From: Zoroaster sp. YZ-2022
Taxonomy: Eukaryota > Echinodermata > Asteroidea > Forcipulatida > Zoroasteridae
Length of the DNA: 64,000 nucleotides
Direction: 5' to 3'
Assembly: GCA_029582265.1 (NCBI GenBank)
Contig: CM055823.1
Location: 1,178,001 to 1,242,000 of the forward strand
A program made the position numbers and the translations under genes. Positions 46,287 to 56,604 of the stretch are shown piece by piece. How positions within the stretch are numbered: the stretch's first letter is position 1; the number at the start of each line of letters is the position of its first letter. A model generated the notes under the pieces. The model worked only from the letters and a program-made list of their open reading frames with translations. It was not told where the DNA came from and did no database searches.

Positions 46287-48065
46287 GGCTTCCCACTGAT
46301 TAGACTGGGGTGAGTGTACCTTCATTTAATTTGTTCTTTTATCACACTTATTATCAAGTTATTAATTAGTGTTTTCTGAGTATTATTTTGACATCTAGTC
46401 AGAAAATTAGTTGGTTTACTCAGTAGTTTAGTCGGTGGAAAGTGAATTATTTGTTTGACTGACTTGCTGATTTGTTTAAATGACATTGAGTTCATTTACA
46501 AAATGAATTACTTTTTAGCTTTTATTCTCTTTAGTTACTTTTAATAAGATTGTCTTCATTTATACATTTTTAGGAGTATTTGTTAACTTTCTTTAGTTCC
46601 TTTTAATTTCCTTTTTCACTTTGTATAGTGTGCTCCTTTAAGGATGGATGCATTTTTAATCATCTGATCTATTTAGAATATTCACCATAGTTTAGTATTT
46701 TATACACTCAGTAAATTTAGTTTGGAAACATTCATAAATTTAATACTGTGATCAAACTGCTTTTCTTTAACCTTATACCACCACTTAAAATATTGTACAC
46801 GTATCAACTATAGGAGTGACCTAGCCATAATAACATGTGGTTTTCCTCAGCTGCAAGTGAAAGGTTGAAGGTTATTGGTACTTGGTAGTGGCGCAAGAAA
46901 CCTTGATTTATTATGGCATGCTCATTTCGCTTCTGGAGTATCAAGTCCCTAGACTATTAGCTGAGTGTTTCTAGAGTATATGAAATCTAATTATCAATTG
47001 CCTATAGGTTTGCACACAATTCTGTCCATCGATATTGCTTTGTTATGGTTGTTCTTATTCAAGTTTTCTCCAGCAATTGATATGTGATCATTTCTATTTC
47101 TCATTCCATTAAGCAACCACTAGGAATGACCACCAGTTTTATTGTCCTCTTGGGTATTTAACTTTCTAGAGCATAGGGTCAATAACAACTTAGCCTAAAA
47201 TACTTGTATTTTATTTTAGTTACTTATTAGTTTTATCCATTGCTGTTTACATAATTTCTTATTCTTCATCATTTGACTGATTATTTTTATCTTTAAATTT
47301 ATCTAGTTAATAGTTATCTTTTTGATTATATTTCCTATTATTATATTCACACTTAATTTTCTTACATTATTTGAATGATGAATAGACTGGGTCAAGTCTG
47401 TGATTTATTAACTTCACATTGATAGATGTCATTCAATTACACTTGTGCTATACATAGTTATTTGTTTCTTTATTTGACTTTGCAAGTTAAAGCATTCCCA
47501 TGCCTTGTATTTTCTTATATGACAATAACTTAACTTTTGAGTTAAAGTACACTGTGTAAAGAGAGTTCACATTTATTATTTTTATTAGTATTTTCCAATT
47601 CATTATATTTATACAGGAATTGTATTTTGTATCGTTTCAGGGTTTTGGGGGACATTTGGGGGACATAAAGGAATGTGCATAATAATTTACTCTTATTGTT
47701 GAACCAGGTTTGATTTAAAATCCCACCATACATACAAGGTTAAAATATTGATTGTGTTTTCAGTCCCATGTTGGTTTTCGCTAAGAAAGCTTTGAAGAGG
47801 TTACAATAAACAACAGTACTTATTGAAGTGTTTTCCAATACCACCAAGGGGATCTAGAACCCACAATTTTTGGGGCCAAATGTTAAAGGGGGCTATATGA
47901 ATATTTGTGGTCTTGCAAGAAAAACGGTAGCCTCCACCTCAGTCGTCAGAATAGGCTACATTAAAAAATATTCATGGGCTATCAAAAAGTGCATGTGGGG
48001 GACATTTGATATTCTGTCCCCCACTAAGTGGAGGGTATCACATCCCCCGACCCACCGATCGACGC
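46287..48065. other. AT-rich non-coding stretch
   Basis: No gene or clear repeat. Near 47640-47670 and 47995-48050 there are GGGGGACAT and TCCCCC words that may be fragments of hAT-like ends. Confidence 0.4.
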
Positions 48066-48375
48066 GGAAATTAAGTGTGGACAATGACATATTCTTTATG
48101 ATTATCAAATAAAAAAATTATATTTCTGAGAGATGTTTGGTACATTTTGTTTTTCGTGAACCCCTTTTCGTACAAAAAATGAGAAAAGGCCTGAAAAAGT
48201 GCAGACACCTTCGAATATTTGTCCCTTTAAACACGGTCTAATTAATGGGCCAAATTTGCCTTAACGGAAATTAAGTGTGGGCATAGACTTGTTCTTTATG
48301 ATTATTAAATAAAAAATTCATATTTATAAGAGATGTTTGGTACATTTTTGGTACCCCTTTTTGTACAAAAAAGAC
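48066..48375 (+). repeat. Two direct copies of a ~110-bp repeat
   Basis: GGAAATTAAGTGTGG, TTCTTTATGATTAT, AAATAAAAAAATT, GAGATGTTTGGTACATTT and GTACAAAAAA occur in order at 48066-48180 and 48265-48375. Confidence 0.75.
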
Positions 48376-48390
48376 GAAATGCGTGAGTAG

Positions 48391-48510
48391 TATGTGTGGA
48401 GCATCATACTACAGTTTGAGGAGGAGGTGGAGGTGGGATTGAGGTGGGATTGAGGTGGGATTTCCCACCTCCACCTCCTCCTCAAACTGTAGTGTGATGC
48501 GCCACACATA
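48391..48510. repeat. 48-bp-arm hairpin
   Basis: TATGTGTGGAGCATCATAC at 48391 through GGAGGTGGGA at 48438 pairs with 48463-48510 with two mismatches. The 24-base loop repeats TTGAGGTGGGA. Confidence 0.9.
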
Positions 48511-48542
48511 TCAAAGAGGACTGATTTGCTGCACACATAGGT

Positions 48543-48700
48543 TGAGACACGTCTGGGCGCGCGCGCGTGAGACACGTCTGGGCGCGCGCGTGGAGGTGTG
48601 CTCCTCCTCCTCAATGTTGGTCGTAATGCGGAACACTCTCACTGCACTGCTCCTCCTCATTGCTCCTCCTCAAAATACTGGTTGAGACACGTCTGGGCGC
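48543..48700 (+). repeat. GAGACACGTCTGGGCGCGC repeats
   Basis: The 19-bp word occurs three times (48543, 48568 and about 48683) with alternating GC tails and CTCCTCCTCA words between. Confidence 0.8.
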
Positions 48701-48719
48701 GCACCAAGAAAAATGCACA

Positions 48720-49379
48720 TTAAACAAGAATCCCTATATAAAAACAATGTAAATCAAATATCTATTGGACTTAGCTTGTCAATTTTGTACACGTTATATG
48801 GTGATTTTGGGGAGAGGAAATGATGAGGGATGTATAGGACTAGGGTAATCAATAGATAGTCAAGTGAATTATAAGGAATATAATAGAATTAAAAGAAAGT
48901 CAACTCACACTGAATTTTACAGGGATTAAGAGTCTACACTCCTTGCAATAAATGTAACACGATAGATTTACACATCTCACTCGTTCATACCGAGCACATG
49001 GGACGAACTGTTTTGGATTATATTTCCGCTTCAATGAACTGCTCAGGAACTTGGAATTTCGTTGCGTGTACTGTCAACGAAACCGTAAATGAAGTCGGAT
49101 ATTAGGGCTCAATACAGTTGTCTAACTTACATGAAACAACGGCCCGCTTTAGAATGTCAGGCCTGTAGTTCACAATACACTGTCTATTTAAAGATGAATA
49201 GAAAGTCACCCAGAAGTTTAGAACCCATGCAGAGGCACTCATTTTCTTCGAAATTAAGTTGTCACTGCCCTTGATGTAACGTAATAGTGTAAAATAACCA
49301 TAAAGGATTACTGTAAGACTAACAGAGGTGGTTATTTTATAGATTTTTTTATTCCTACCAAAAGACACTATTATAGATG
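48720..49379. other. Non-coding stretch downstream of the C2H2 gene
   Basis: No gene seen; ends at the predicted polyadenylation signal of the minus-strand gene. Confidence 0.45.
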
Positions 49380-49385
49380 TTTATT
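49380..49385 (-). terminator. Polyadenylation signal AATAAA
   Basis: TTTATT on the + strand (AATAAA on the coding strand) lies about 57 bp past the stop of the C2H2 ORF, next to an A-rich tract. Suggests the gene has a complete transcription unit, or was retrocopied with its tail. Confidence 0.45.
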
Positions 49386-49441
49386 TTTTTTGTTTTTTTT
49401 TAAATTACAGTAGTCTTTCTGAAACATCTGGTCTTTCATTA

Positions 49442-50185
49442 TCACTCTTCCTCGTTCTCTTCATCCTCGTTCTCTTCATCCTCGTTCTCTTCATCCTCAT
49501 TTAGTTGAAGTAGTAGTCCGTCAAATTTGGTATGGTGTTTAGGCATTACTCTGTTCAGAGCTTTGTTTACTTCCATGCCTTTATTTACTTTTTCTTCGAG
49601 ATCTTCCGCAATATCCTGATGAGTCCCATTATCTTTCAGATGTAGGTAACTTGACAAAAAATCCTTGTATTTGTTGAAAAAGATTCGCTTGACTGCCCAA
49701 AGGGTTTTCCTATTGGCTTTTTCCTTGGCTTGATCTTCACGCATACCCCCGTTGACGTACTTTTTATATTTTTCACACCACATCTCTTCAGTAGCCACTT
49801 CTTCCAACCAGTCTCGAAAAGTGGCATTGTCTTCCAGTTCAGAACTAGACTCATCCTCTTCCGATGATTCGTCATATTCCACCTCCGTATCGGATTCTGA
49901 ATCATCTTCCTCGAAATCTTCGTCTTCATCCTGCGTAGATTCAGTTTCACAAGTTTCTATTTCCGAATCTTCAAATCTACGCTTTTTAACACCGGGTTCA
50001 GAATTATCGATGTCAGAATTGTCAGATTGGATAGCTTTAATTTCAGAATCATCGTCAACTTCATCCATTTTAGATTTCTCTTCATTATGTACATGTTCTG
50101 CATGCCTCCGTAGGTTATATCTCCGTCCAAAGCTTTTGCCGCACTGGTGACAAGCATGGGGTTTGACAGCAGAAATAACATTCAT
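49442..50185 (-). CDS. Intronless acidic protein with one C2H2 zinc finger
   Basis: The intact frame encodes 247 residues. Residues 12-33 form a C2H2 finger (CHQCGKSFGRRYNLRRHAEH; spacing C-x2-C-x12-H), likely DNA- or RNA-binding. Residues about 38-120 are strongly Asp/Glu/Ser-rich. About 120-225 is a helical region beginning TFRDWLEEVATEEMWCEKY with YLHLKDNGTHQDIAED and ALNRVMPKHHTKFDGLLL. The end is a repeated NEDEE tail encoded by three near-identical 18-bp units. I recall similar C2H2-plus-helical proteins, probably TE-associated, being common in marine invertebrate genomes, but the family is not established here. A start at 50185 fits a TATA box 51 bp upstream. Could be TE-encoded, domesticated, or a host gene. 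Confidence 0.75.
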   Translation of the reverse strand: MNVISAVKPHACHQCGKSFGRRYNLRRHAEHVHNEEKSKMDEVDDDSEIKAIQSDNSDIDNSEPGVKKRRFEDSEIETCETESTQDEDEDFEEDDSESDTEVEYDESSEEDESSSELEDNATFRDWLEEVATEEMWCEKYKKYVNGGMREDQAKEKANRKTLWAVKRIFFNKYKDFLSSYLHLKDNGTHQDIAEDLEEKVNKGMEVNKALNRVMPKHHTKFDGLLLQLNEDEENEDEENEDEENEEE

Positions 50186-50235
50186 GTTGAATCTCTGATG
50201 CTTAATCTCCGATTGACAAGAAACGGAAGAAATAG

Positions 50236-50243
50236 TTTATATA
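50236..50243 (-). promoter_or_regulatory. TATA box of the C2H2 gene
   Basis: TATATAAA on the coding strand, about 51 bp upstream of the start codon. The 15-bp array starts 25 bp further upstream. Confidence 0.45.
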
Positions 50244-50268
50244 GGCCTATAACTACTCATTTCGGAAT

Positions 50269-50559
50269 GAGTAAAGATTCAATGAGTAAAGACTCAATGA
50301 GTAAAGACTGAATGAGTAAAGATTCAATGAGTAAAGATTCAATGAGTAAAGAGACTCAATGAGTAAAGACTCAATGAGTAAAGATTCAATGAGTAAAGAC
50401 TCAATGAGTAAAGACTCAATGAGTAAAGACTGAATGAGTAAAGATTCAATGAGTAAAGACTCAATGAGTAAAGACTCAATGAGTAAAGACTCAATGAGTA
50501 AAGATTCAATGAGTAAAGATTCAATGAGTAAAGAGACTCAATGAGTAAAGACTGAATGA

Positions 50560-50560
<1 letters not shown>
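50269..50560. repeat. 15-bp array, left arm of a fold-back-like element
   Basis: About 19 tandem copies of GAGTAAAGACTCAAT with T/C and C/G variants. It starts at GAGTAAAGATTCAATGAG. The complement of this array with the same outermost unit ends at 55238, so the two arrays are inverted ends of one larger structure. The repeat of YSLSLYSLN in translation is a by-product. Confidence 0.9.

Positions 50561-50611
<51 letters not shown>
50561..50611. repeat. (ATT)n microsatellite, left half
   Basis: About 16 ATT units immediately before the TA of the Tc1-type element. A matching (ATT)n run begins at 54890 on the other side, so the element sits inside one microsatellite. Confidence 0.9.
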
Positions 50612-50613
<2 letters not shown>

Positions 50614-51671
50614 GGTTTTCCCGAACGATTTCGCAAAATATACCTTTGAAATTGTAAAACGTTAATTCAATTTCGCGCTGATTTTGGAAACGACGTGTAT
50701 CCGAGTTTCAATTTCGCAAAACTAGCATTCGAATCGATTTATTATCATTCTAAAAAATGAATGTACATAACGTTTAATTTAAACGATTACAAATACGTGA
50801 TTAGGCTCTCGGTTTGACGTATGCGTGGCCGATTATTAAGAATGTGCAATCTATTTCGGAGCAAATCTACTTGTCATTATGATACGGCCCGAATTAAATA
50901 TTCTTTTCATTTGTTATAATTCAAATGTGCAAATACTGAATTGAATTTAAATAAAATATATATGCCTATACAAGTCATAATGGCAGTTTTCATTCATTGA
51001 TTAATTTATTTATTTTAAGCCTAATTGATTCCTAATGTCTTTGTTCTTAAAACAAATATTTTCTGAGAAAATATAGGCACAACATGTTCAATTATATATA
51101 TATAAGTAACAATGTAATTTTATCAATCAAAATAATCTTGTACCCTTATTAATGTATATATTTGTGTAAGTGTGATATGCATATAACTTTGTGATAAGCC
51201 TTTTAATTATATATATAGTTAACAGCATTATTTTGGTATTTGAGGGTCTCAAAGTATGAATCGTGATTCAAAGGACACGGCGACCACTATATGGACTATA
51301 ATTCAACTTGATTGATTCATTAATTAAACAATAGGCCTATATTTTTTAGCCTATATATTGCTTTCTATGAAAAGAAGTCTGTATAAAATCGTCCTATATA
51401 AAATGTTAAAATTATATAGGTTTGCTTAATTTAATGACCGATACCTCAATAATTAAACTAGATATAAAGAAAATGTGTAGGCGTATATTATATAATACAG
51501 GCCTAAACATTTTCTTTATATCTATTTTATAGCCTAATAGGCCTATTCAGTTTGGTGTGCATTGTAGCCTAAACATTGATATTTTGTTTTGATTGTTGAA
51601 TTGTTTGTAGGCTTTGTTTCGTAACATTATATACATAAATTCCCCACACGTCCAATTCGCAATATCATAAA

Positions 51672-51922
51672 TGTGACCATCCACCACGAACCAGGTGTAA
51701 AGTCGCCAGGCCCAATTCAGAGATATTGATCAATAAACTCAACAGAATTCAATGGGAAACAAAGGATTTTCAAGAGGATTATTGATTATTTGAGTGCCTG
51801 TTTACCAAACAATTATCACATGTGATACATCATTTTAAAGCTTATTTTTGTAGATTTTAACCAATTGAAAATTTTAATTTTTTAATTGCGACTTTACACC
51901 TGGTTCGTCGTGGACGGTCACA
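51672..51922. mobile_element. 251-bp MITE with 35-bp inverted repeats
   Basis: TGTGACCATCCACCACGAAC begins a 35-bp arm ending in AAAGTCGC, matched at 51888-51922 with two mismatches. No coding content. Nested in the Tc1-type element; flanks suggest a short A-rich or TA target. Confidence 0.9.
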
Positions 51923-52155
51923 AATTTTCTTTGGTGTTGCTATCTACTGAAGATAACTTTTTTCTCCTTTGTTTATAAAATGTAATTTCAATACAAATGT
52001 GGTGAGTAAACATGATGAAGGAAGACATGCGCAACCATGGGACCAGTGACTTATTCTGAGTTCTTATTGGTCTTTAATCCGGGACTAGTTATATCATTAT
52101 GGGATATGGAGAGTTTTTATTGTTGATTTATTTCTTCTGCATTTCCTAAAGTTCT

Positions 52156-54370
52156 CTATCCGTCAATCTCCTGTCTACCAATACATCTAGCCAGGTAGGT
52201 CTGAGAATGGTTGTACCACGTTGTGCATTTTACAGGTGTCACCTCTCCAATGTTAAGTGCAGCCACCTCCTGGAGAAGGCGAGATCTCCAGACTTGGAGG
52301 TTGACGCCAGCCAACGGCGGATCCAGGGGGGGGGGGCCAACGGGGGCCATGGCCCCCCAAAAAAAAACCGAAGCTGTACCCCCCCCCCCCCCCCCCCAAA
52401 AAGAAAAGAAAAGAAAAGAAAAGAAAGAAGAAAAAAAAGGGGGGAAAATAGAGACAAAACAAAACCCCACAACTTTACTCACCATCCTTGTGCAGCTAAG
52501 TCTTGCTTATACGTTCAGCTTTTGTTAAAGTATGCAAATTACAACACACTGATTGGCTACATGAATGTGTTCATAATCCTACTCACGATCCAACATTGCC
52601 ACAAAATTTGCAATGGTAGTTTGTGCAGTTAAGCCAAGCTGCATTAGACGAAGCGTACACGGTGATTGTATGCATGGCTTATGCACACGCGACTGGTTGT
52701 GTGGGGTTTCCTGGATATTAGGTGAGCCATGCAACGTCCGCAATGTAGGCCTACGTTTAGACTTGGCGCGAACATCGCGTGCATAAAACGCATTTCAATC
52801 TTGTGAGTACGAGCAGGAGCAGTGACTTGAAAGATTCGTCTTCCATCGTCATATGAGCAGTAAGTATCAACGTAAAATACAGTGGGCTGTTTTTGCAGCA
52901 CTGTGTAGATTACACAATAATGTATGTACATACCATAACACTCTGGGGACTCCATGCGGGCACCAGCCTAACCCAGATGAGTGGCCATATCTTAAAACAT
53001 GTCAATGATTGTTTTTCTGAAAATCTACCCTTTTGTAGAAAGGATCAATTTTGATCAATAATAACTGCCGTTAATTCCAGAGTTCTGTGTCATCAATGGA
53101 TTATTTCAGGCGGCTTTATTTAAACATTAATTTGCATTAATAACTTTTACAACTTGCACACGATTAGCAGCGTAAGTTTGTCATAATCATACAACGCCAC
53201 ACCCCAGTGGAGCCGGCTAGCTCCTGTGCACGTAGCTATAGGAAAGGAAAGTGTCAATGGAAACTTTTACAGAAAAAAATGAGCCCCTCCCAACACAAAA
53301 TCCTGGGTACATACATGCGCCACTAAACAAACAAACCCCACCAGAAACGTTTTGCGCTCGCAAATACGCCCCTCCACTGAGCATTTGGCCCCCCCCCCCT
53401 AAACTTTGGGCCTAGATCCGCCGTTGACGCCAGCTTGGGCTCGTGCGGCTTGGTCCCCAAATCTCTGCTGCCATTCACTGAGGTAGCCCAAGCATGCGCT
53501 TCACTCCTGCCTTGAAAGCTGAGTGCGCCATTTCCGTTGGGTTTAGAAATGGCGAGTAGGGGGGCAACAGCTTGATGGTAAAATTGCCGGCATTAGGGGG
53601 TAGTTGGGCTCGGATATGAGGACGAGCGTTATCATATATCAGAAATATTTGATCACCTGCGGGGAACATTCTACCGCATTCTTGTACAGTGTCGCCAAGA
53701 ACTCCTCAAATGTCGCCCTCGTAACAGTCTCTGAAGATATTCTGTGAGCCACCAGTCCAACTTCACCAGAAATGGCAAACGTTACATTGACTTGCTTGCC
53801 TCTCTGGCCATGGACGACACGTCGTGCTGGAACTCCACGAGGAGCGCGACCATAGGACCGGCGGGTCCATATATTGTAGCCTGTCTCGTCAATGTACACG
53901 GTATGTGCAATGACACCGTGCTGCAGGAACCAGTTTGCAAAGACAACTCGTGCATCTAATATGCGTTGCTCATTCCTCTGCTCTGGAACATCTTCCGCTA
54001 GTTTAAGAGTCATAAGCATACCATCTAGAGTTCTAGCGACGGTGCTAGTTGTCACGAAGGGCTTATTAGGGAGATCAGCTCGCAGTTGAGCATTGAGTTG
54101 ACCCAAAGTCATCAGGGGGTTATCATCTAGATATCGTTGAAGGGCATCTCTCATGTCGTCGTCAATCTTCCGATTTATTGGTCCTCCTTTGGGCAGCTTG
54201 TTACGACGTCCATCTCGTAGATACAAACCAACGATTGATCTGGCCGTTGAGTGGTTGATGCCTAGCGTATCTGCCACCTCCAGATAGTCAGCGTCATCAG
54301 CCTCAAAGGCATCGATGAGGCGATTTCGGTCAATGTCCGGTATTTGTCTGTATCTCCCTCTGACAGCCAT
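52156..54370 (-). pseudogene. Tc1/mariner (IS630-type) transposase, interrupted
   Basis: Cut-and-paste transposase. From the start MAVRGRYRQ at 54370: a helix-turn-helix region (LEVADTLGINHSTARSIVG), then the catalytic core with the first Asp in VYIDETGYNIW (53888-53890), the second in IYDNARPH (53631-53633) and the Glu in PFLNPTE (53532-53534). This gives a DD32E spacing, shorter than the DD34-37 usual in Tc1/mariner. A segment at about 53490-53660 is out of frame with both sides, so two small indels flank it. The hAT insertion splits the C-terminus, which resumes at 52311 in frame with the N-terminal part and stops at 52156. Confidence 0.92.
52312..53426. mobile_element. hAT-like non-autonomous element inside the transposase
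   Basis: Ends are CAACGGCGGATCCAGG (left) and the complement of CAACGGCGGATCTAGG (right), one mismatch in 16. It is flanked by an exact 8-bp duplication ACGCCAGC (52304-52311 and 53427-53434), as made by hAT transposases. Both ends run into long G/C tracts (52325-52335, 52379-52397, 53389-53399). No transposase is visible; the minus frame at 52644-52955 has no recognised domain. Confidence 0.93.
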
Positions 54371-54889
54371 AATGGGATTTTTAGGAGGCTTGATATGTGT
54401 GAAGTGCAAAATTTGGCTATATGATGCGAGCGTGGCAAATGATGAGCAAAGACAGAACGATTTTCTTCAGCACAAGCTTTTATAGCTTATTATACAATAC
54501 TTGGTATGATTCAAAAGACTAGAGCACCTGGTTTAGTTCCCACTTCTGTTAACACATAAATGAATTGCAATGCTTGAGCAAACATTCATTTACGCGGAAA
54601 ATCGGCTGCTCATTTAGCGAAATAGATTACTTATAAAATGAAAAGGAAAACATGTTTGCGGATGTGCATTCGAATTCGCGCGTAAATGAATTATCAATAT
54701 ACTAAATTAAGTGCACATTCGCGAAATCGTACGCTGATTTTTATCGTTGGAAAGTACCTTTTTGGAAATAGAATTATCACTTGCTAAATAGAAATCGGGA
54801 TTGTGAATGTTCATTCGATTTCGCACGAAAATGAATGCATCTTTTACAAATTAATGTGCATATTTCCTGAAATCGTCCGGGAAAACCTA

Positions 54890-54941
<52 letters not shown>

Positions 54942-55096
54942 TTAAATTCTAACAAATTCGGGGCCTTTAGAACATTTTGGCATTTGTTAAATTTAATTTT
55001 AACACCAACAGCAATCTTTGACATCAATATATTAACAGATGGTTTTTATATTGGTTTTAAATTGGAAAACATTTGATAAACTGAAAACATTAATTA

Positions 55097-55154
<58 letters not shown>

Positions 55155-55238
55155 TGTTATTTTAAATTCTAACAAATTCGGGGCCTTTAGAACATTGAGT
55201 CTTTACTCATTGAGTCTTTACTCATTGAATCTTTACTC
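54890..55238. repeat. Right side of the fold-back-like structure
   Basis: (ATT)n, a 36-bp segment (TTTTAAATTCTAACAAATTC, GGGGCCTTTAGAACATT), about 120 bp unique, a second (TTA)n run, the same 36-bp segment again at 55160-55195, then three 15-bp units in inverted orientation ending at 55238. The duplicated microsatellite plus 36-bp unit implies local rearrangement. Confidence 0.75.
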
Positions 55239-55641
55239 TTTGGTCTAGAGGGCGCGCGAGGGGAATCCCATTTTAGTTCCAATACAGGCACCGACCGGGC
55301 GAGTGTAGTCAATTCTCACCGAAGTCGTGCAGCTATTTCATTAATAATAGCGTACGAGGCCGAACTTCGTCTTAACTCAGCAGTGCTTAGATCAGTCAGA
55401 AGACTGTAGAGTCAGCAACGAGTGGTGAGTATTTCAAATACTATTTGGTCTGGAGGAAGGAATTCCTTACTCCATCTCCATCCATGTATGTCGTCCTTGT
55501 AGTTTGTACGTAATTCGCCGCACTCGTGAAATGACGCACTTACCTTTGGCTTAGCATTTCTCTTCTGAATCTTCTGAAGTTTTAGTCAGCAGGGCGAATC
55601 TAGTCCGCATGTCGCTAACTTTATGGTGCAACCCGTGCATG
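55239..55641 (+). other. Possible non-coding first exon or LINE flank
   Basis: GC-richer sequence at about 55240-55425 ends in GAGTG followed by a consensus donor GTGAGT on the + strand. It could be a 5' non-coding exon, but no coding exon downstream is recognised. It might equally be LINE-derived. Confidence 0.25.
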
Positions 55642-56087
55642 CTAGAGTGTGTTGAGCTTTTGTTTGAAGTTCTCATATGATGTAGATGAAACTACATGGT
55701 GGTCCAAGTTATTCCATGCCTTACCAGTCCGTGGAAAAAAGGAGTACTTGAAGACATCCTTACTTATAAATGGAATCTCAATATGATAGTTGTGGTTTCT
55801 TCTTAAACCAGCAGCAGGTGAGATTTTAATATATTTGTCCTTGTCAATCCCAACCATCTCATTTTGAATTTTGTACAACATGGCGAGTCTATTTTTCTCC
55901 CTCCTATTTTCAAGTGTATCCCATTCCAGATCAACCAACATCTGTGAGACACTGCTTTCCCTTTTATAATCCCCAGTACAGAAGCGTGCAGCTCTTCTTT
56001 GTACACCTTCAATTTATTTACCATTCCTTCTTGTAGGGATCCCAGGCACAATTTGCATACTCTAAAATAGGACGAACTAACATTTTA
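55642..56087 (-). pseudogene. LINE reverse transcriptase C-terminus, enters gap
   Basis: On the minus strand, LVRPILEYANCAWDPYKK leads, after a frame change and a TAA near 56010, into VQRRAARFCTGDYKRESS, then MLVDLEWDTLENRREKNRL, ISPAAGLRRNHNYHIEIPF and SFFPRTGKAWNNLDHHVV. This is the standard region after the RT palm in CR1/L2/Jockey-like non-LTR elements (family knowledge). The palm itself would lie in the 500-N gap. Broken. Confidence 0.9.
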
Positions 56088-56587
56088 NNNNNNNNNNNNN
56101 NNNNNNNNNNNNNNNNNNNNNNNNNNNNNNNNNNNNNNNNNNNNNNNNNNNNNNNNNNNNNNNNNNNNNNNNNNNNNNNNNNNNNNNNNNNNNNNNNNNN
56201 NNNNNNNNNNNNNNNNNNNNNNNNNNNNNNNNNNNNNNNNNNNNNNNNNNNNNNNNNNNNNNNNNNNNNNNNNNNNNNNNNNNNNNNNNNNNNNNNNNNN
56301 NNNNNNNNNNNNNNNNNNNNNNNNNNNNNNNNNNNNNNNNNNNNNNNNNNNNNNNNNNNNNNNNNNNNNNNNNNNNNNNNNNNNNNNNNNNNNNNNNNNN
56401 NNNNNNNNNNNNNNNNNNNNNNNNNNNNNNNNNNNNNNNNNNNNNNNNNNNNNNNNNNNNNNNNNNNNNNNNNNNNNNNNNNNNNNNNNNNNNNNNNNNN
56501 NNNNNNNNNNNNNNNNNNNNNNNNNNNNNNNNNNNNNNNNNNNNNNNNNNNNNNNNNNNNNNNNNNNNNNNNNNNNNNNNNNNNNNN
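56088..56587. other. Assembly gap (500 N)
   Basis: Exactly 500 N, inside or beside the LINE fragment. Confidence 0.99.
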
Positions 56588-56604
56588 TGGGAGCTGCGTC
56601 CACA

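Larger units (their letters stand above)
50612..54889 (-). mobile_element. Tc1/mariner-type transposon with nested insertions
   Basis: Both ends read TATAGGTTTTCCCGxACGATTTC inward (left 50610-50632, right 54869-54891 in complement), flanked by TA. It encodes a DDE transposase on the minus strand. It contains a 251-bp MITE (51672-51922) and a 1115-bp hAT-like insertion (52312-53426); without them it would be about 2.9 kb. The MITE at 36539-37077 has the same outer termini. Confidence 0.93.

Noticed and set aside
50339..50524. YSLSLYSLN repeat protein
   Set aside because: Translation of the 15-bp tandem array; 15 is a multiple of 3 so one frame stays open.
52207..52632. Proline- and lysine-rich frames
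   Set aside because: They translate the homopolymer C-run and GAAAA repeats within the hAT-like element.
50260..55246. 8-bp target duplication around the fold-back-like element (TTCGGAAT and TTTGGTCT)
   Set aside because: Only five of eight bases match, which is not convincing.
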